Positions 11,591 to 22,150 of a DNA stretch of 64,000 nucleotides are shown here, in pieces; the stretch's first letter is position 1, and every line of letters begins with the position of its first letter. The position numbers and the translations under genes were made by a program. The stretch lies in NCBI GenBank assembly GCA_033807695.1, contig CM066304.1, positions 310,001 through 374,000 of the forward strand, written 5' to 3'. This DNA is from Daedaleopsis sinensis. Taxonomy: Eukaryota; Basidiomycota; Agaricomycetes; Polyporales; Polyporaceae. The notes below the pieces were generated by a model. It saw only the letters and a list, made by a program, of their open reading frames with translations. It made no database searches and was not told the origin of the DNA.

Positions 11591-14280
11591 GGTGCGTGCT
11601 ATTAATACCACGCATATGGCTCCGTTCACTGACCCTCGTCCAGCACGACTCCCTTCGTCTCCCGCACAGCGTCCCTCCGTGCCCCCGTCCGCTCTCTCTT
11701 CCGACCCCCGCCCCCGCCCTTCCGCTCCGTCCAGTCTGTTTCTCAACCCACGCCGACAGCCATGTACATACTCGGCGTATATCTAGCTACCCGCAGAGCA
11801 CCCCGCCCCATGCACATCCGTCTTGCTTCGGAAGAGGACAGATTGGCAGAGGAACGAGCTCGGATGGTACGTCTCCGGCCAACGCCGTTCCGTCACCGGC
11901 TCTACCGCGCGTCCGCGCCCCTCCCGCCGCGTGAGTCTCGCGTACGAACACTCGAGTCCGCGCACGCGCATCATCGAGCGAGTGCGTCCGCATTCGTCTG
12001 ATCGTCGCGGTTCGACGTGCGAGTGTGACCCCAAGGCGCGTCCTCCGACCACAGCCGTCATCCCGCCTCAGCTCAGATCTCCGTATACCCGCCGTGCGTG
12101 TCAGGACGCGGGGATGCCAGAGACGATTCCACTACCGACGTCGAGAGCCCGCGCTGTGCGTAACGGTGAGTACCGGTATCTCCTACGACTACAAATTCCC
12201 AAAACTCACCGGGACTGTGTCTCTAGCGCTGTCGACGACGTCCGACACGGTCCCCGCGTGCTCACAGTTCGTCAGCGGCGCCTCGTCCCCGAGAGAACGT
12301 TAGACACGGCCGCCCGGGTCGTCGAGCACACACTCCAGCGCGACGCGTACCGCCCCGCCCCCATCTGGCGCGACTCGGCGTGAGCGGACATATGGACCCG
12401 CGTCTGGCGGGAGTCGTTCTCTCGCGCACCGCGTCCCTCCGTGCTCGCCCTCGTGCCGTCCGCTCTCTCTTCCCACTCCCGCCCTTGGCTCTGAACGCAC
12501 ATGCTCGGCATAGACCCACTCACAGGGCACCCCAGTATCCATCCTGTACGTTTCCCGCCAACACGATCCCGTCACCAGTTGTACCGTGCGTCCGCGCCCT
12601 CTGTACATGTCCCCCCCGCCGCTGCGAGTCTCGTGTACGAACAATAAACTTGACGCACACGCATCGAGCGAGCGTGTCCGAATTCACCTACAGCCGACTG
12701 CTGTTCGACGTGCGAGTGAGACCCCAAGGTGCGTCTTCTCCGCGCACACCCGTCATGCTCTTTCGCCGATAGACGGTTCGGACGGGGCCTCTTCAACACC
12801 CGTCCGAACCGTCATCCCGCCGCAGCCGTAATGCACGGTACGTATCCCCCGCTTCCGTTCTCGAACTGGCGCACTCACCTTTGCGTTGCGTTGCTGAAGC
12901 AGTTCGCCGGCCGGGAAGCCCATGCCGCACGCGCGGAGACGACTCCGGTGTTGTCTTTGACGGCGGGAGCCCGCGCTGTGTGTACCAGTGAGCACATCCC
13001 CGCGACTACATATTCCCAAAACTCACCGAGATCGGGTTGCTAGCGCCGTCAAAGACGTCCGACACGCGCGCGGCCCGAGAGAACGCCAGACGCGGCGGCC
13101 CGTGTCGTCGAGCTCACGCTCCAGCACGATGTGTGCCGCCGCGCCCCATCTGCCGGGTCTCGCCGGGAGCAGTGCTTCAAAGGGCTGAGAAAACGGATAA
13201 CGCACCTGATGTCGCACATTCACGTCTTGGGCATGGTACGCGCGCAGGACCCTAAGTCGGGGAGTGGCACACAGCATGCCCGACGGCGTTCGTCCCGCGG
13301 GAGGCGGGAAGTGCAGCCGGCGAGCATCGATAGTCGCCCAAGCGTGACCGTCGCGGGCTCGTGCGGGCGGCGGCCGTCTGCGCGCAGACGTCGCTTGGGC
13401 TCCGAGCTCAACGAACGCGGTCGACGCACTAGCTTGCGCATCACGCAGATCCCACTCCGCGCATCCATTCCCCGCGCACGAGTGTGAGTGTCGGTGCGTG
13501 ATGCCCGGCAACTGGAAGCAGTCAGCATCCACGCCGATGCCGTGGAGCGCGCCCAACGCGACTCGAACGCGCGCCACCGCCCCTCGTGCAACCCGTCGGG
13601 CCTGAAGCACCAAGTACAGGCGGTTCTCCTCAGGAGCAAGATGGCGCGTCTGAAATCCCCGGACGCGTACACGGTAAGCATCCGAACCTGTAGTTCAAGA
13701 TGCGTGCTCAATGACCGCTTTCCCAGCCACCTCACGTTCTCTCACTGACGAACCGTACGTCGCCCTTCAACAGACGTGCAACAAGGCGTCGACTCCCCTC
13801 TCTGGCGTCCCACAAACCGACTGGACCGTCTTCTCGAGCGTGTCCGAATCGCTGGCACAGTCCTACCGCCGCTCGAGCTATCCGCGATATTCGAGACGAC
13901 ACACAGGTGCGTCTCCACCTCTTTCTCTCGCCTATGCGACTCTCCTGGCACCGACGACTCGAACGGGGACAGTGGAGACCCCGTCCGAGCCGCCGCCTGA
14001 CCGTCTACGACTCATAGCACGCTTGCGTGTCCGCTATCGGGCCTCTTCATGTCTGACCCACACGAATGCGGCAGTAGCCGGCTCGTGTGCGCAGCTGCGC
14101 AATGCGCCCGGTACCTCGTCAACGACGGTACGAGGCCGAGAGCACGCGACGGGCCGACGTACTCGCCCCGCCTAGTGGACGTCAAGCACGCGCTTCGGGA
14201 CGATGCGCCAGTCTCGCGGGAACTCGGAGGGACTCGGAGATGGCAGGCATCGCCGTCTCGCCGTCGCTCGTGCGTGTACT
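11591..14280 (+). pseudogene. GC-rich exon/intron-like segment of U1, identity unknown
   Basis: The segment looks like a decayed plus-strand gene. Good GT-AG introns can be placed at 12166-12226, 12988-13043 and 13674-13726 (the last with an ATGAC branch). Stretches between them have strong GC3, for example a frame reading HADAVERAQRDSN before the 13674 donor and PDAAARVVELTLQHDV after 13043. No continuous product could be assembled and no family was recognised. The pair of exons around 12060-12370 is duplicated in diverged form at about 12810-13170. Open minus-strand frames (up to 196 codons) also run through here, so the strand is not certain. Confidence 0.4.
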
Positions 14281-14592
14281 CAGCTCATCCGCAGCGCAGG
14301 CAAGATCGAGCTGCTCTCGCGCATCTTGCCCAAGTTCTTCTACACGGGCCGCCGGCGTCGACCCCCGTGAGCTTGCGCGTACCTGGGCGGCGCGCCTGCA
14401 CGCCGTCGTGGCTTCGGCCATGGCCACCAAGGGAGCTGCGCAGTCCGGTGAGCACGGTCGATCGAGCTGCTCTCGCGCATCTTGCCCAAGTTCTTCCACA
14501 CGGGCCACAGAGTAAGTCATCGTGGCGCATCACTGTAGATCTCTTGTACTGACCACGGTCCTCATTTCTTCCAGATGACGAAAGTTATTCAT
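14281..14592 (+). pseudogene. SNF2-family helicase fragment, broken (U1)
   Basis: The frame at 14281 reads QLIRSAGKIELLSRILPKFF, which matches the conserved start of the C-terminal helicase lobe of Snf2/Sth1-type remodelling ATPases. The same stretch recurs at 14461-14511 as IELLSRILPKFFHTGHR, followed by a GTAAGT donor at 14512 and, at 14558-14592, by coding for VLI and FFQMTKVIH. In the family these join as GHRVLIFFQMTKV. Here the acceptor before VLI reads CACG instead of a YAG, and one base is missing between the ATT and TTC codons, so the reading frame is broken. No helicase motifs V-VI follow. The codons are strongly GC3-rich, consistent with a formerly functional nuclear gene. It is a relic and not an ATPase. 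Confidence 0.72.
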
Positions 14593-16040
14593 ACGCCTCG
14601 CGCGATGAATGATATCTGCGTACCAGGTCAGATCCGCGGTGCTGGGAGACCCTGAAGATGGGACGACTCCAACGTACCCGTGCTGCGCTGGAAGTCGTCC
14701 AGCTCCGGGCTGACAACGCAGAGCGAGTCGGCGTCGTCCGTCACGAGCTTGCGTGGACGCGGACGCGGAGGGTGCCTGCGCCGTCTATAGCCCGCGTGCA
14801 TCGCAGCCTGGGGCATCCTCAGCTATCCGGGATCGCTGCGAATTCGGCCGGAGCGACGTACCGTCGTCGAGCAGAGCCGCGGCCGCCGCAGGCGGCAAGT
14901 CCTGATCCAGCGGCCGAGAGCAGCCGGAGCGAGTTCGGGAGGCCCAGACGTGCATGAGCCGTCGTGGCTGGTTGTGGCCTGTAGATTCCTCGGTAAGCAA
15001 CGCCCGCTGCGTCTTCTACGCGATGATGACGACATCTGCGTACCAGGCGAGGTCAGAGCCAGTCGGCATTGGTCCGTCGGATTCGGACACGAAGGTGCCT
15101 GCGTGGTACGGTGAGAGACCCCGTGGAAGTCGTAGAACACGACGTGATGCTCAGCGTCGTCCAGGATCGCCGTGAACATGCCCGGAGCGAGGTACCGTCC
15201 AGGCGGCCGCGGCGGGACCTGTTTGCTGCATTGAGAGGTGTCCAGCACCCGGCTGACGACGTCGCCGTCGGCCGTCGCAAGCTTGCGCGTACGATGGGCG
15301 GCGCGCCTGCGCGCCGTCGTGGCCTCGGCCCACGGACGCGGACAAGGAGGAGGCCTGCGCAGTCCGGTGAGTACACTTTGGCAAAGATAAACAGACTTGC
15401 GACGACTCACTCGAATTGCAGCAGGGACAGGTATACGTGGGCTAGAATTCGGTGAAGGTACAGGTGGATGTCAATACACACGATGAGACCCGCGTGCATT
15501 GCGACCTAGCACGTGGTCAGCATCGTCCGGGATCGCTGCGAACACGGCCGCAGCCACGTACCGTCGTCGAGCAGAAGCACGGCGCCCGGCGAGTGTTGTT
15601 CTAGCGGGCGTGAGCGGCGGCAGCAAGCCCGGGACGCTCAGACGTGCATGAGCCGTCGTTACTGGCTGAGACCAACGTCTTCCTCGCGCGGAAGGCGATA
15701 TCTGCGTACCACGTAAGATCAGCCTGAGAGCGAGCGAGTTTCGCCAGCTTACGCGTACCATGCGCGGCGCGCCTGCGCACCATCCTGCCCTCGGGCAGGC
15801 TCAAGGACGCGGAGGGAGCCTGTGCAGGTTAGTGAGTACAGGTGAGTACAATCTAGCAATCATGCAGAGCCGCAACGACTCACATGGTTCTCGTAGAACA
15901 CCAGACGATGCGACCCGCGTGCATCGCGACCTGGCGTGTGGTCGAGTACAAGCGCGGCGCTGAGTGCTGCTCCCGCGGGCCTTGCAAGCGGCGGCCGAGC
16001 CCGGGGGACTTGCATGAGCCGTAACTCCTGAGACATGGAC
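14593..16040. repeat. Cluster of degenerate sub-repeats (U1)
   Basis: A module of roughly 350-480 bp occurs about three times. Its landmarks, in order, are CTGCGTACCAGG, AGCTTGCGCGTACGATGGGC, GTGAGTACA, CGCGTGCATCGCGACCTGG, GGGATCGCTGCGAA with CGGAGCGACGTACCGTC, and GACGTGCATGAGCCGTCG. On the minus strand the GGGATCGCTGCG block reads RY(V/L)AP-(A/G)-(V/M)-F-(A/T)-AI, followed by an Asp-rich patch and VVFY(E/D), with GC-rich third positions. This suggests that an old minus-strand exon was multiplied. No family is recognised. Confidence 0.6.
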
Positions 16041-17400
16041 AGGCCACGGTCAGTATTCTAGATGTGACATTGACGGCGTACTGACGATCTGGTACTCACC
16101 GGTGGCAGAAGCGGCGTTGGCAGTTGCCTTGGGATACGGTTGCGCACCGGGATGGTTCCTGCGCAGTGCACGACGGTAGCGAGTCGATACCCGTATGTGC
16201 TGATTGATGTATGTCACTGAAATATACGGATGTGAGTATGATGATGTTCGCGGTCAATGAAGCAGATACGCACTCAGTATGTGATGGTGAGCGAGCACGG
16301 CCCGGGCTTGGATAGGAAGGGTACAATGCCGGTCTGTGTAAGTCAGTCTGCGTGATATGTCAGGGTTGGACACATGTCACTTGACACCACGAACACGGAA
16401 GCACACACCTGTGCGAGTCAGTACCAACGACGTGCGAATAGATCGTATGAGGGGGGGAGGGAGCTGCGAGGGGAGGACAGTGACTGGGGATGCAGTCAAC
16501 CTGCTCCCCCCCGGGGTACTTATCCTCCCCAGACGTGGCCCGTGCGCAAGTCCCGCTCCCTCGGAACGTACGTACGGCCCCGGGATTGGAGCGGCATCCC
16601 GGTCAAGCGAGGCCTAGTGCCAGCGAGCCGGAGCTTAGAGAAATTGGGGTGGGGCGACGTGCGAACGAGAGAGACGGAGCTTGCGCGATTCGGCGGAGGA
16701 TGTGAATGTTCCACACTTTCGCAGGTTTTGCGACAGCTCGGGAGTCGCTAGCGTGTGCTTGGCATGCTTGGGCGCTCGGCTGTCAATGATGCGAAATGGG
16801 CGGGCGGGCGTACGTGTTTTGGGGGCTCAGGGATGGAGGATGGGGTGTGGAAGGCAGTTCCGGCTGTTTGCAGCTATTCCCAGATTTCCAGCATCCTTCG
16901 TTGGGGTTCTGTGCTTGACCGGACCTTTGTAATGCTCTTGTTGCAGCTGATGCTGAATCCATGAAGTCTTGCGTAGAGTGGACGAATATCTTCAATAGTG
17001 CTCGAACGGCGGAAGTTTGAATATACGTGTGTGGAAGGGAATTCCGATCTGTTTTTTGCCTTGACTCGGGGTATCTGTATCTGACAGCACAAGAAGAGTT
17101 TTTATTAGCTATTTATCTAGGAGATGAGTGCTGCAGGAGGACTGCAGCTTGCGTGAGTTGACAATATCGGCCAAATCGTAGGCGGGCGTTCAGTAGCACA
17201 TTCCGAAAGGAGTATCCGAGACGGCCGAGTGTTCTAAGCGCTCACCCGCCGCGATCCTCGGACTCCTCCCGGGTATGCTCACTCTCGCTCTCCGCCCTAC
17301 AGACGCAATTGCTACCGTATGTTGTATTGAAAAGATACACTACGAGACGTATTATGCGATGAAATGTCACTGAGAGTAGTGTCAGATTTGCAACACTGGC
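16041..17400. other. Spacer of U1, no gene supported
   Basis: Less GC-rich than its surroundings. A minus-strand frame at 16096-16326 ends at a good donor (CACCG before GTGAGTACC), which could be an exon relic. A G-rich run (GAGGGGGGGAGGG) sits near 16447. Frames in 16370-17090 show no codon bias. A T-rich patch occurs near 17045-17125. Confidence 0.45.
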
Positions 17401-18040
17401 ATGCAGCCTTTGAACTTGATACTAGTATTAATCTATCCCGGGTTACTACTGTGCGCACTGAGAGACACACACCAGGCATTAATGCTCTCCTATATTGACT
17501 GCCTGCGTAGACACTCCGGGGCTGGACGAGTGCTGGGCCGGCAGGAGTCGCACAGAACTGTTTCCGAGGTGGCCGCACACGGAACCGTACTATCACGGAA
17601 CATCATGTACCTTGGCAGCCAGGAGTACATCACAGTCGCAAGCGGCGGCGGCGGGATCACTTTAGATCCTGCCATCATTGAAACACCGCTTGATAGCTTG
17701 AGCTTCAGGCTGCTGACTGTGCCTACCGTTGGCACAGACCCTGCCATTTCGTCCATAAAGTATTCTTTCAAGCTACTCATTGTAAAGATGTGCACGTACT
17801 TGCCAGTGCAAGTACTCATAGACACCGATCCCCCCAATTCCAACGTAAGTACCATACAGGGCAGAGTCTAGACATTCCGCCCATATCGGACGGCTCCACA
17901 TCAATCTCCTCCCGACGCTTACCCTTGCCGTGCCAAGGAGCCTCCCACTAGTCACCCTCGGCATGTGCTCACTGCACACCCATGTCTCCGGGTGTTTGCT
18001 CCTGAAGCTTGCAGTGTGTCTCGACTTGAATGGCAGAATA
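17401..18040. other. Block with long overlapping ORFs on both strands (U1, interrupted)
   Basis: On the plus strand a frame reads NIMYLGSQEYITVASGGGG and then a beta-rich-looking stretch, ending at a 4-nt insertion (GTAAGTACC) near 17850 that shifts it to a stop. The opposite strand is open over about 121 codons (SSLKEYFMDEMAGSVPTV). No family is recognised on either strand. Substitutions relative to U4 are spread over all codon positions, so neither frame shows selection. Confidence 0.35.
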
Positions 18041-19839
18041 TAGTCGTCAAAGCAAGGACAGACTCGAAGGAGAGGATTGGGGAGAGCAGCTCATTATTTA
18101 CGCGGCTACGCCCAAACACAATTTGACTCGGTTCAGTGATTTGCAGCGAAGCGAATGTTTGGCGATGGTGTGTGACCATCTCGTCATGTCCTGCTCGCGC
18201 CATAGCGGCTAGAATATTCTTGTTACACAAGGCACAAGCGCGGATCACCCCACAGGCTACTGACAAGTACTGTACATATCCGAATTTGTGCGCTCGTCCC
18301 ACTTCTTTCCCCGCCGCAACTCACCGCTGCACCGTCATCATCTGCAGCGGTCCCGAGAGGAGGTACCATCGTGTTCTGAAACTGGTGAGCTTCCATATTG
18401 TTGTTCATGCCCCCGCCGGAGCGCACACTTACACTGCCTTCAGCTTCTCCTACTACAGCATGCTTCTTATCGAAAGAGGACAGAGACGTCAGGACTGGCC
18501 CGAGCAGCCCGGTGAGTTGTCGTCAACTTAGTGTGTCTCGACGGCTCATGAAAGTCTCCAGTACGTGTGCAGATTCTGAGCGAAAGAACACTAGACACTC
18601 AAAGCCCGGGCTCGCGCCGTGAGTTCCATTTACAAGTGAAAGCCGGGCAACTAGTCTTCGCCCCAGCGGATCTCCCAAGTCAGTCGGAAGCGTTCACTAG
18701 CTCTACCCGAGACCAGCCTGCGCCGCCTCAGGACTTCCAGAATATGGCAGGTTCAAGGCCGAGTACGTGTTCTGGCTGCAGCGTGTCCGGCCGTGACACC
18801 AAGTCTGAGTCGAGAGACTAGCTCGTGTCGCGAGATGCACAGGTTCAAGCCCAGGTAGGTGTTCTCGTTGATCTGCTCTGCTCAGTGTGCTCAACAGCGA
18901 CGCTTCCAGCACAAGCGCAGACAGATAGCTGCGGGCTCGGGTACCAGCTGCACGTCAAACCAGACAGGATCCCAAGGGGCTCCGCTAGCGCAAGATTTCT
19001 GGCGCCGCGAGACTTCGAGGATCTGGCAGGTGCGAGTCGGCTTGTTCCCGCTACCGCACGAGCCCATCTGCGTGCGCCCGTGCGGCGACACGCTGATCAG
19101 GAAGGCGTGCCACGTGCCTGTCGTCTTCGCGGAGGCCCCGCACCGCGCGCGCGTGCCGGCGCCGTTCCAGAACGCATACCTGCAGCTCGGCCTGCACGAC
19201 GAGGACGGTTCCGCGAACGCGCGCCGAGCCTAGTCACGTCACGCAGCGGATCGTCTACCAAACACTGCAAGGCGAAGGTGACTGGGTTGACGCAAAGTCC
19301 AGCGGATGCGGAGAAGCCGTTGGCATGGGATGAGCGGGAGACGGAGGACTGAGGCCTGAGGGACGAAGCGGGAGACGGAGGAGGAGCGGACAGCGTACAA
19401 GCCGAACAGCAAGGAGCCGGGAGAGGGCGAGGTCAGCGAGCGCGCGGTCACGGTTACGAACAGCAGGGTGCGTCTGCTCTCGTTCCGAGTCGACGTGTTC
19501 AACAGTGACATATTCCAGCACAATTTTCGTCTCGAGCTCGCAGTGCGCGATTGGACTCTGCAGCGGGGAGCAGATGGCGACATGGCGGCCGGGAACAAGC
19601 AGGGACGGTGGATAGGCGCCCGTGTTCGAGACGTGTTTCTGAGCGAGTCTGGTGGGGTCTTAGCTCGAGCTCATAGAGCGAGTGTGGCCGGGTCGGATTT
19701 CGAGTCCATAGTAGTGTATTTGATAGTGTATTCTAGTCAGGTATTCAATGCAGCGAGCACCTTGTGTGCTGCCCCGAACGCGAGCATCTACCTCCTCCGA
19801 AATCTCCCCTCCTCCCCCTGCACCATGACAGTGACCCCC
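18041..19839 (+). pseudogene. Tail segment of U1 with exon-like pieces, family unknown
   Basis: Two pieces look formerly coding on the plus strand. At about 19027-19233 a very GC3-rich frame reads LFPLPHEPICVRPCGDTL and RVPAPFQNAYLQLGLHDEDG before a stop. At about 19373-19650 KPNSKEPGEGEVSERAVTV leads to a good 51-bp intron (19468-19518, GTGCGT donor, AGTGAC branch, TTCCAG) and then HNFRLELAVRDWTLQRGAD. Stops and a local GCGGGAGACGGAGGA duplication separate the pieces, so no intact gene is proposed. This unit lacks the segment present at 49440-49690 in U4. Confidence 0.4.
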
Positions 19840-19910
19840 CCTGTGCTCTACAGCCCAAAAAACTCAAAACTCCCATGTGCTCTATGCCTCAAAAAACTCC
19901 CTAACTTACG
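19840..19910. repeat. Minisatellite, about two copies (U1)
   Basis: Unit of about 26-28 bp built on AAAACTCCC, GTGCTCTACAG and CCC/CTCA. Two imperfect copies lie just left of the unit junction. Confidence 0.65.
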
Positions 19911-20024
19911 AATTCTCTCCAAGGCAGGCAGTCTCCACGTCACCTCTACTCAACGCCGCACAGCATGCACTTCACCCCGGCAAACAAATATATTCGCGTG
20001 GCTACGACATCATCGCGCGCTGTG

Positions 20025-21595
20025 CTACCCGCGTCCCCGCCCGAGACGCCAACACCCCCCGCGTCTCCCGCGCAGCCGCTCTCCGATCGTCGACGTACGA
20101 GAAACACTCGTCGCACCAGTCGCAACAGATGCTTGCGTATGCAGACTCTGCTCGGCCATACTGGAGGCATCCTGAAACATCTGCTGAGAAATGAAGAACG
20201 ACGCAGGATTTCGCAGCTCCAGCTCCTCGATGGGTTGTGGAATGCCGTTGAGTCGCAGCGCACTAGAAGACCCAGAGAGCTCTATCGCGACGCGGACTTT
20301 CAAGACGGAGTGGTCGTTAGGCAGAGATGCATGTTTCACGGCGAACGTGAACTTCGGTTGATCTCCGGATGGGCTGTCTGTGGTGGGCGACGGCACGGAG
20401 GCACGAGTAGCATGTGCTGTCCAAGGTAACTGAGAGACGAGGTCAGAAGAACCCTTCGTCGAGAGTTGCACGTCCCATCCGTGAGCAGATGGAAGGGAGA
20501 ACTCGACAGACCGAACGAGCCGACGTATTTCGCGTAATGTGTGAAGTTCTTCCATACTATGTTCGGCATGCGGAGGACGGTAGTCGTCCTCGGGCACGAT
20601 AGAGTAGTCTACCGTGAGAGCCTCCCTGTCAATGGCAAAGCGTATTCGCTCGACAGACACGCCGTTGCCGTAGCCTATGAGAAGAGGAACACGCGAGCCG
20701 CGTTGCTGCACAGTCTTGTACAAGCCCACAGTCATCGCGCTCAGCTGTTGCGCGAGACTCGTTCCCGAGCCGAAGTTGAACACTAGGCGAAAGTTGTGTT
20801 GCCAGAAACAGCTGATTCGCAGCCGTGGCACGCTCGAGCGTTGGTTCTGCTCCGTGCCCTGTGGCTGGATGCGCTGAATACACCAGGCGAACACTGGGAT
20901 ATTTGAATATATGCATGCGGGGCTTACGAGATAGTACTCACACGCAACGTCAGACCGAACATATGGCGGAGAAGGACGCAGATACGTCGGTTCGTCGGGG
21001 GAGCGAGGTAGGGATGTGGAAATATCGATGAGGGTGGTGGCGTCGTTGAATGTACGTGATATGGTGACCGCATCTCGCGGACTGTATTCGTGGTCGGGAC
21101 ACTACATGCCTGTGAAGAACTGCAGGACTCACTTTGCCGGCCAACCAAGGGAGAAGTTGACCTTGGATATCCGAGTGGCCTGGTCAAACATCTCCAGCAA
21201 CTGCGCGCCCTCCACCGCGGGGTCCCAGTCCTTGCGCAACTCCGGTGTGACCAGGACGGACTTCCACGCCTCCAACGACACGGGCTCGTCGCCAATGGCC
21301 ACTTCGAGAACTGCGCGGTGGATGCTGTCCCCAGACTTGTTCTGACGGCGGTGAACGATGACATCGGTGAGTTCGGGGGAAGACGTCGCACGGCCCTTGC
21401 CCTTCGTCGGCGGGTTGGGGTCGCTGGAGACAGGTACACGTTTCCACTCTGGGGAAGAGTGCGAAGTGAGGAGTTGTCGGAAGTGTGCTTGAGCGTGGTC
21501 GAGAGCGTCATACCACGACTGGTGTAGTCTGCGCATACCGCATGGGTGGAATATTGACAAGTCAGAGGGATATATGCGCACCTTGTACCATCCAT
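20025..21595 (-). CDS. Truncated START paralogue in U2 (472 residues predicted)
   Basis: Exons 21595-21582, 21528-21133, 20942-21081 (read 21081-20942) and 20893-20025 keep the parent's splice sites and frame. Residues 1-456 match the parent through SVSRTSTIGER; the array junction then adds 16 new residues (LRGRRGGCWRLGRGRG) before a stop. Only the first START domain and the linker remain. The sequence between the two domains lacks frameshifts, and the copy is nearly identical to the parent, so it is either expressed or very young. The missing 3' half also removes the native terminator. Confidence 0.6.
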
Positions 21596-22150
21596 TGTGT
21601 GTCGTCAGAGGTTCGTGAGTGGTCGTTATATATGGCAGTAGTCGGCGCAAAGTTGTGGGGATCTGAACACGTGAAGCACGCCACGTTGCCTCCGCGAGAT
21701 TAATGAGGTAACAGGGAGGGTTGTTGAGCGCGTCGTTCACAACAGCGACAAGCGTTCAGACGGCGTGGAGGTCGTCGTGGACGAGAGTCAAGCTTGCCAA
21801 AAGGCGCGAGTCCCGACCACCGACGAGTCGGACGTCGAGAGAACGCGGGTGGACGGTGATTGCCGATGTTGCCTTATTTGGGTCTCTTAATTGAATTCAC
21901 TTATCCGATAACGAGGTTTACTCATTGATCACAAGTTTGCAAGAAACCCTCTGCGAGAAAACGTCCAGGCTGTGAGCGATATCCAGTACCTAGGCTCATC
22001 TCCACGCTCGATGGCGACAGGCAATTGTAGGTCTTCGTGCTTCCGCCCCCGCTGTCAGGACGTCCACCAGCCTCCACCAGCTCCCCGCTCTGTCCTCTGA
22101 CGCAGGCAACTCGCCCTCTGCCGCCCTGCACCCGTCGTCCGCATACACTC

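Larger units (their letters stand above)
9515..20074. repeat. Tandem array unit U1 (10,560 bp, contains the parent START 5' end)
   Basis: Homology with the later units starts exactly at the GCCGCTCTCC within START exon 4 (9515) and repeats at 20075 and 30611. U1 is the only unit whose left edge continues into intact START sequence, so it marks the original locus. Most of U1 is closely similar to U2. Confidence 0.95.

Noticed and set aside
13023..13735. Minus-strand frames of 171 and 196 codons in the GC-rich segment (and copies in other units)
   Set aside because: They lack recognisable domains, overlap each other, and plus-strand GT-AG introns fit this segment better. High GC suppresses stop codons on both strands.
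14281..14592. Functional SNF2 ATPase gene
   Set aside because: Only a short piece of the second helicase lobe is present, with a lost acceptor, a frameshift and no motifs I-IV or V-VI nearby.
14593..16040. CRISPR-like array
   Set aside because: The sub-repeats are hundreds of bases long, degenerate and without uniform spacers, in eukaryotic intron-bearing DNA.
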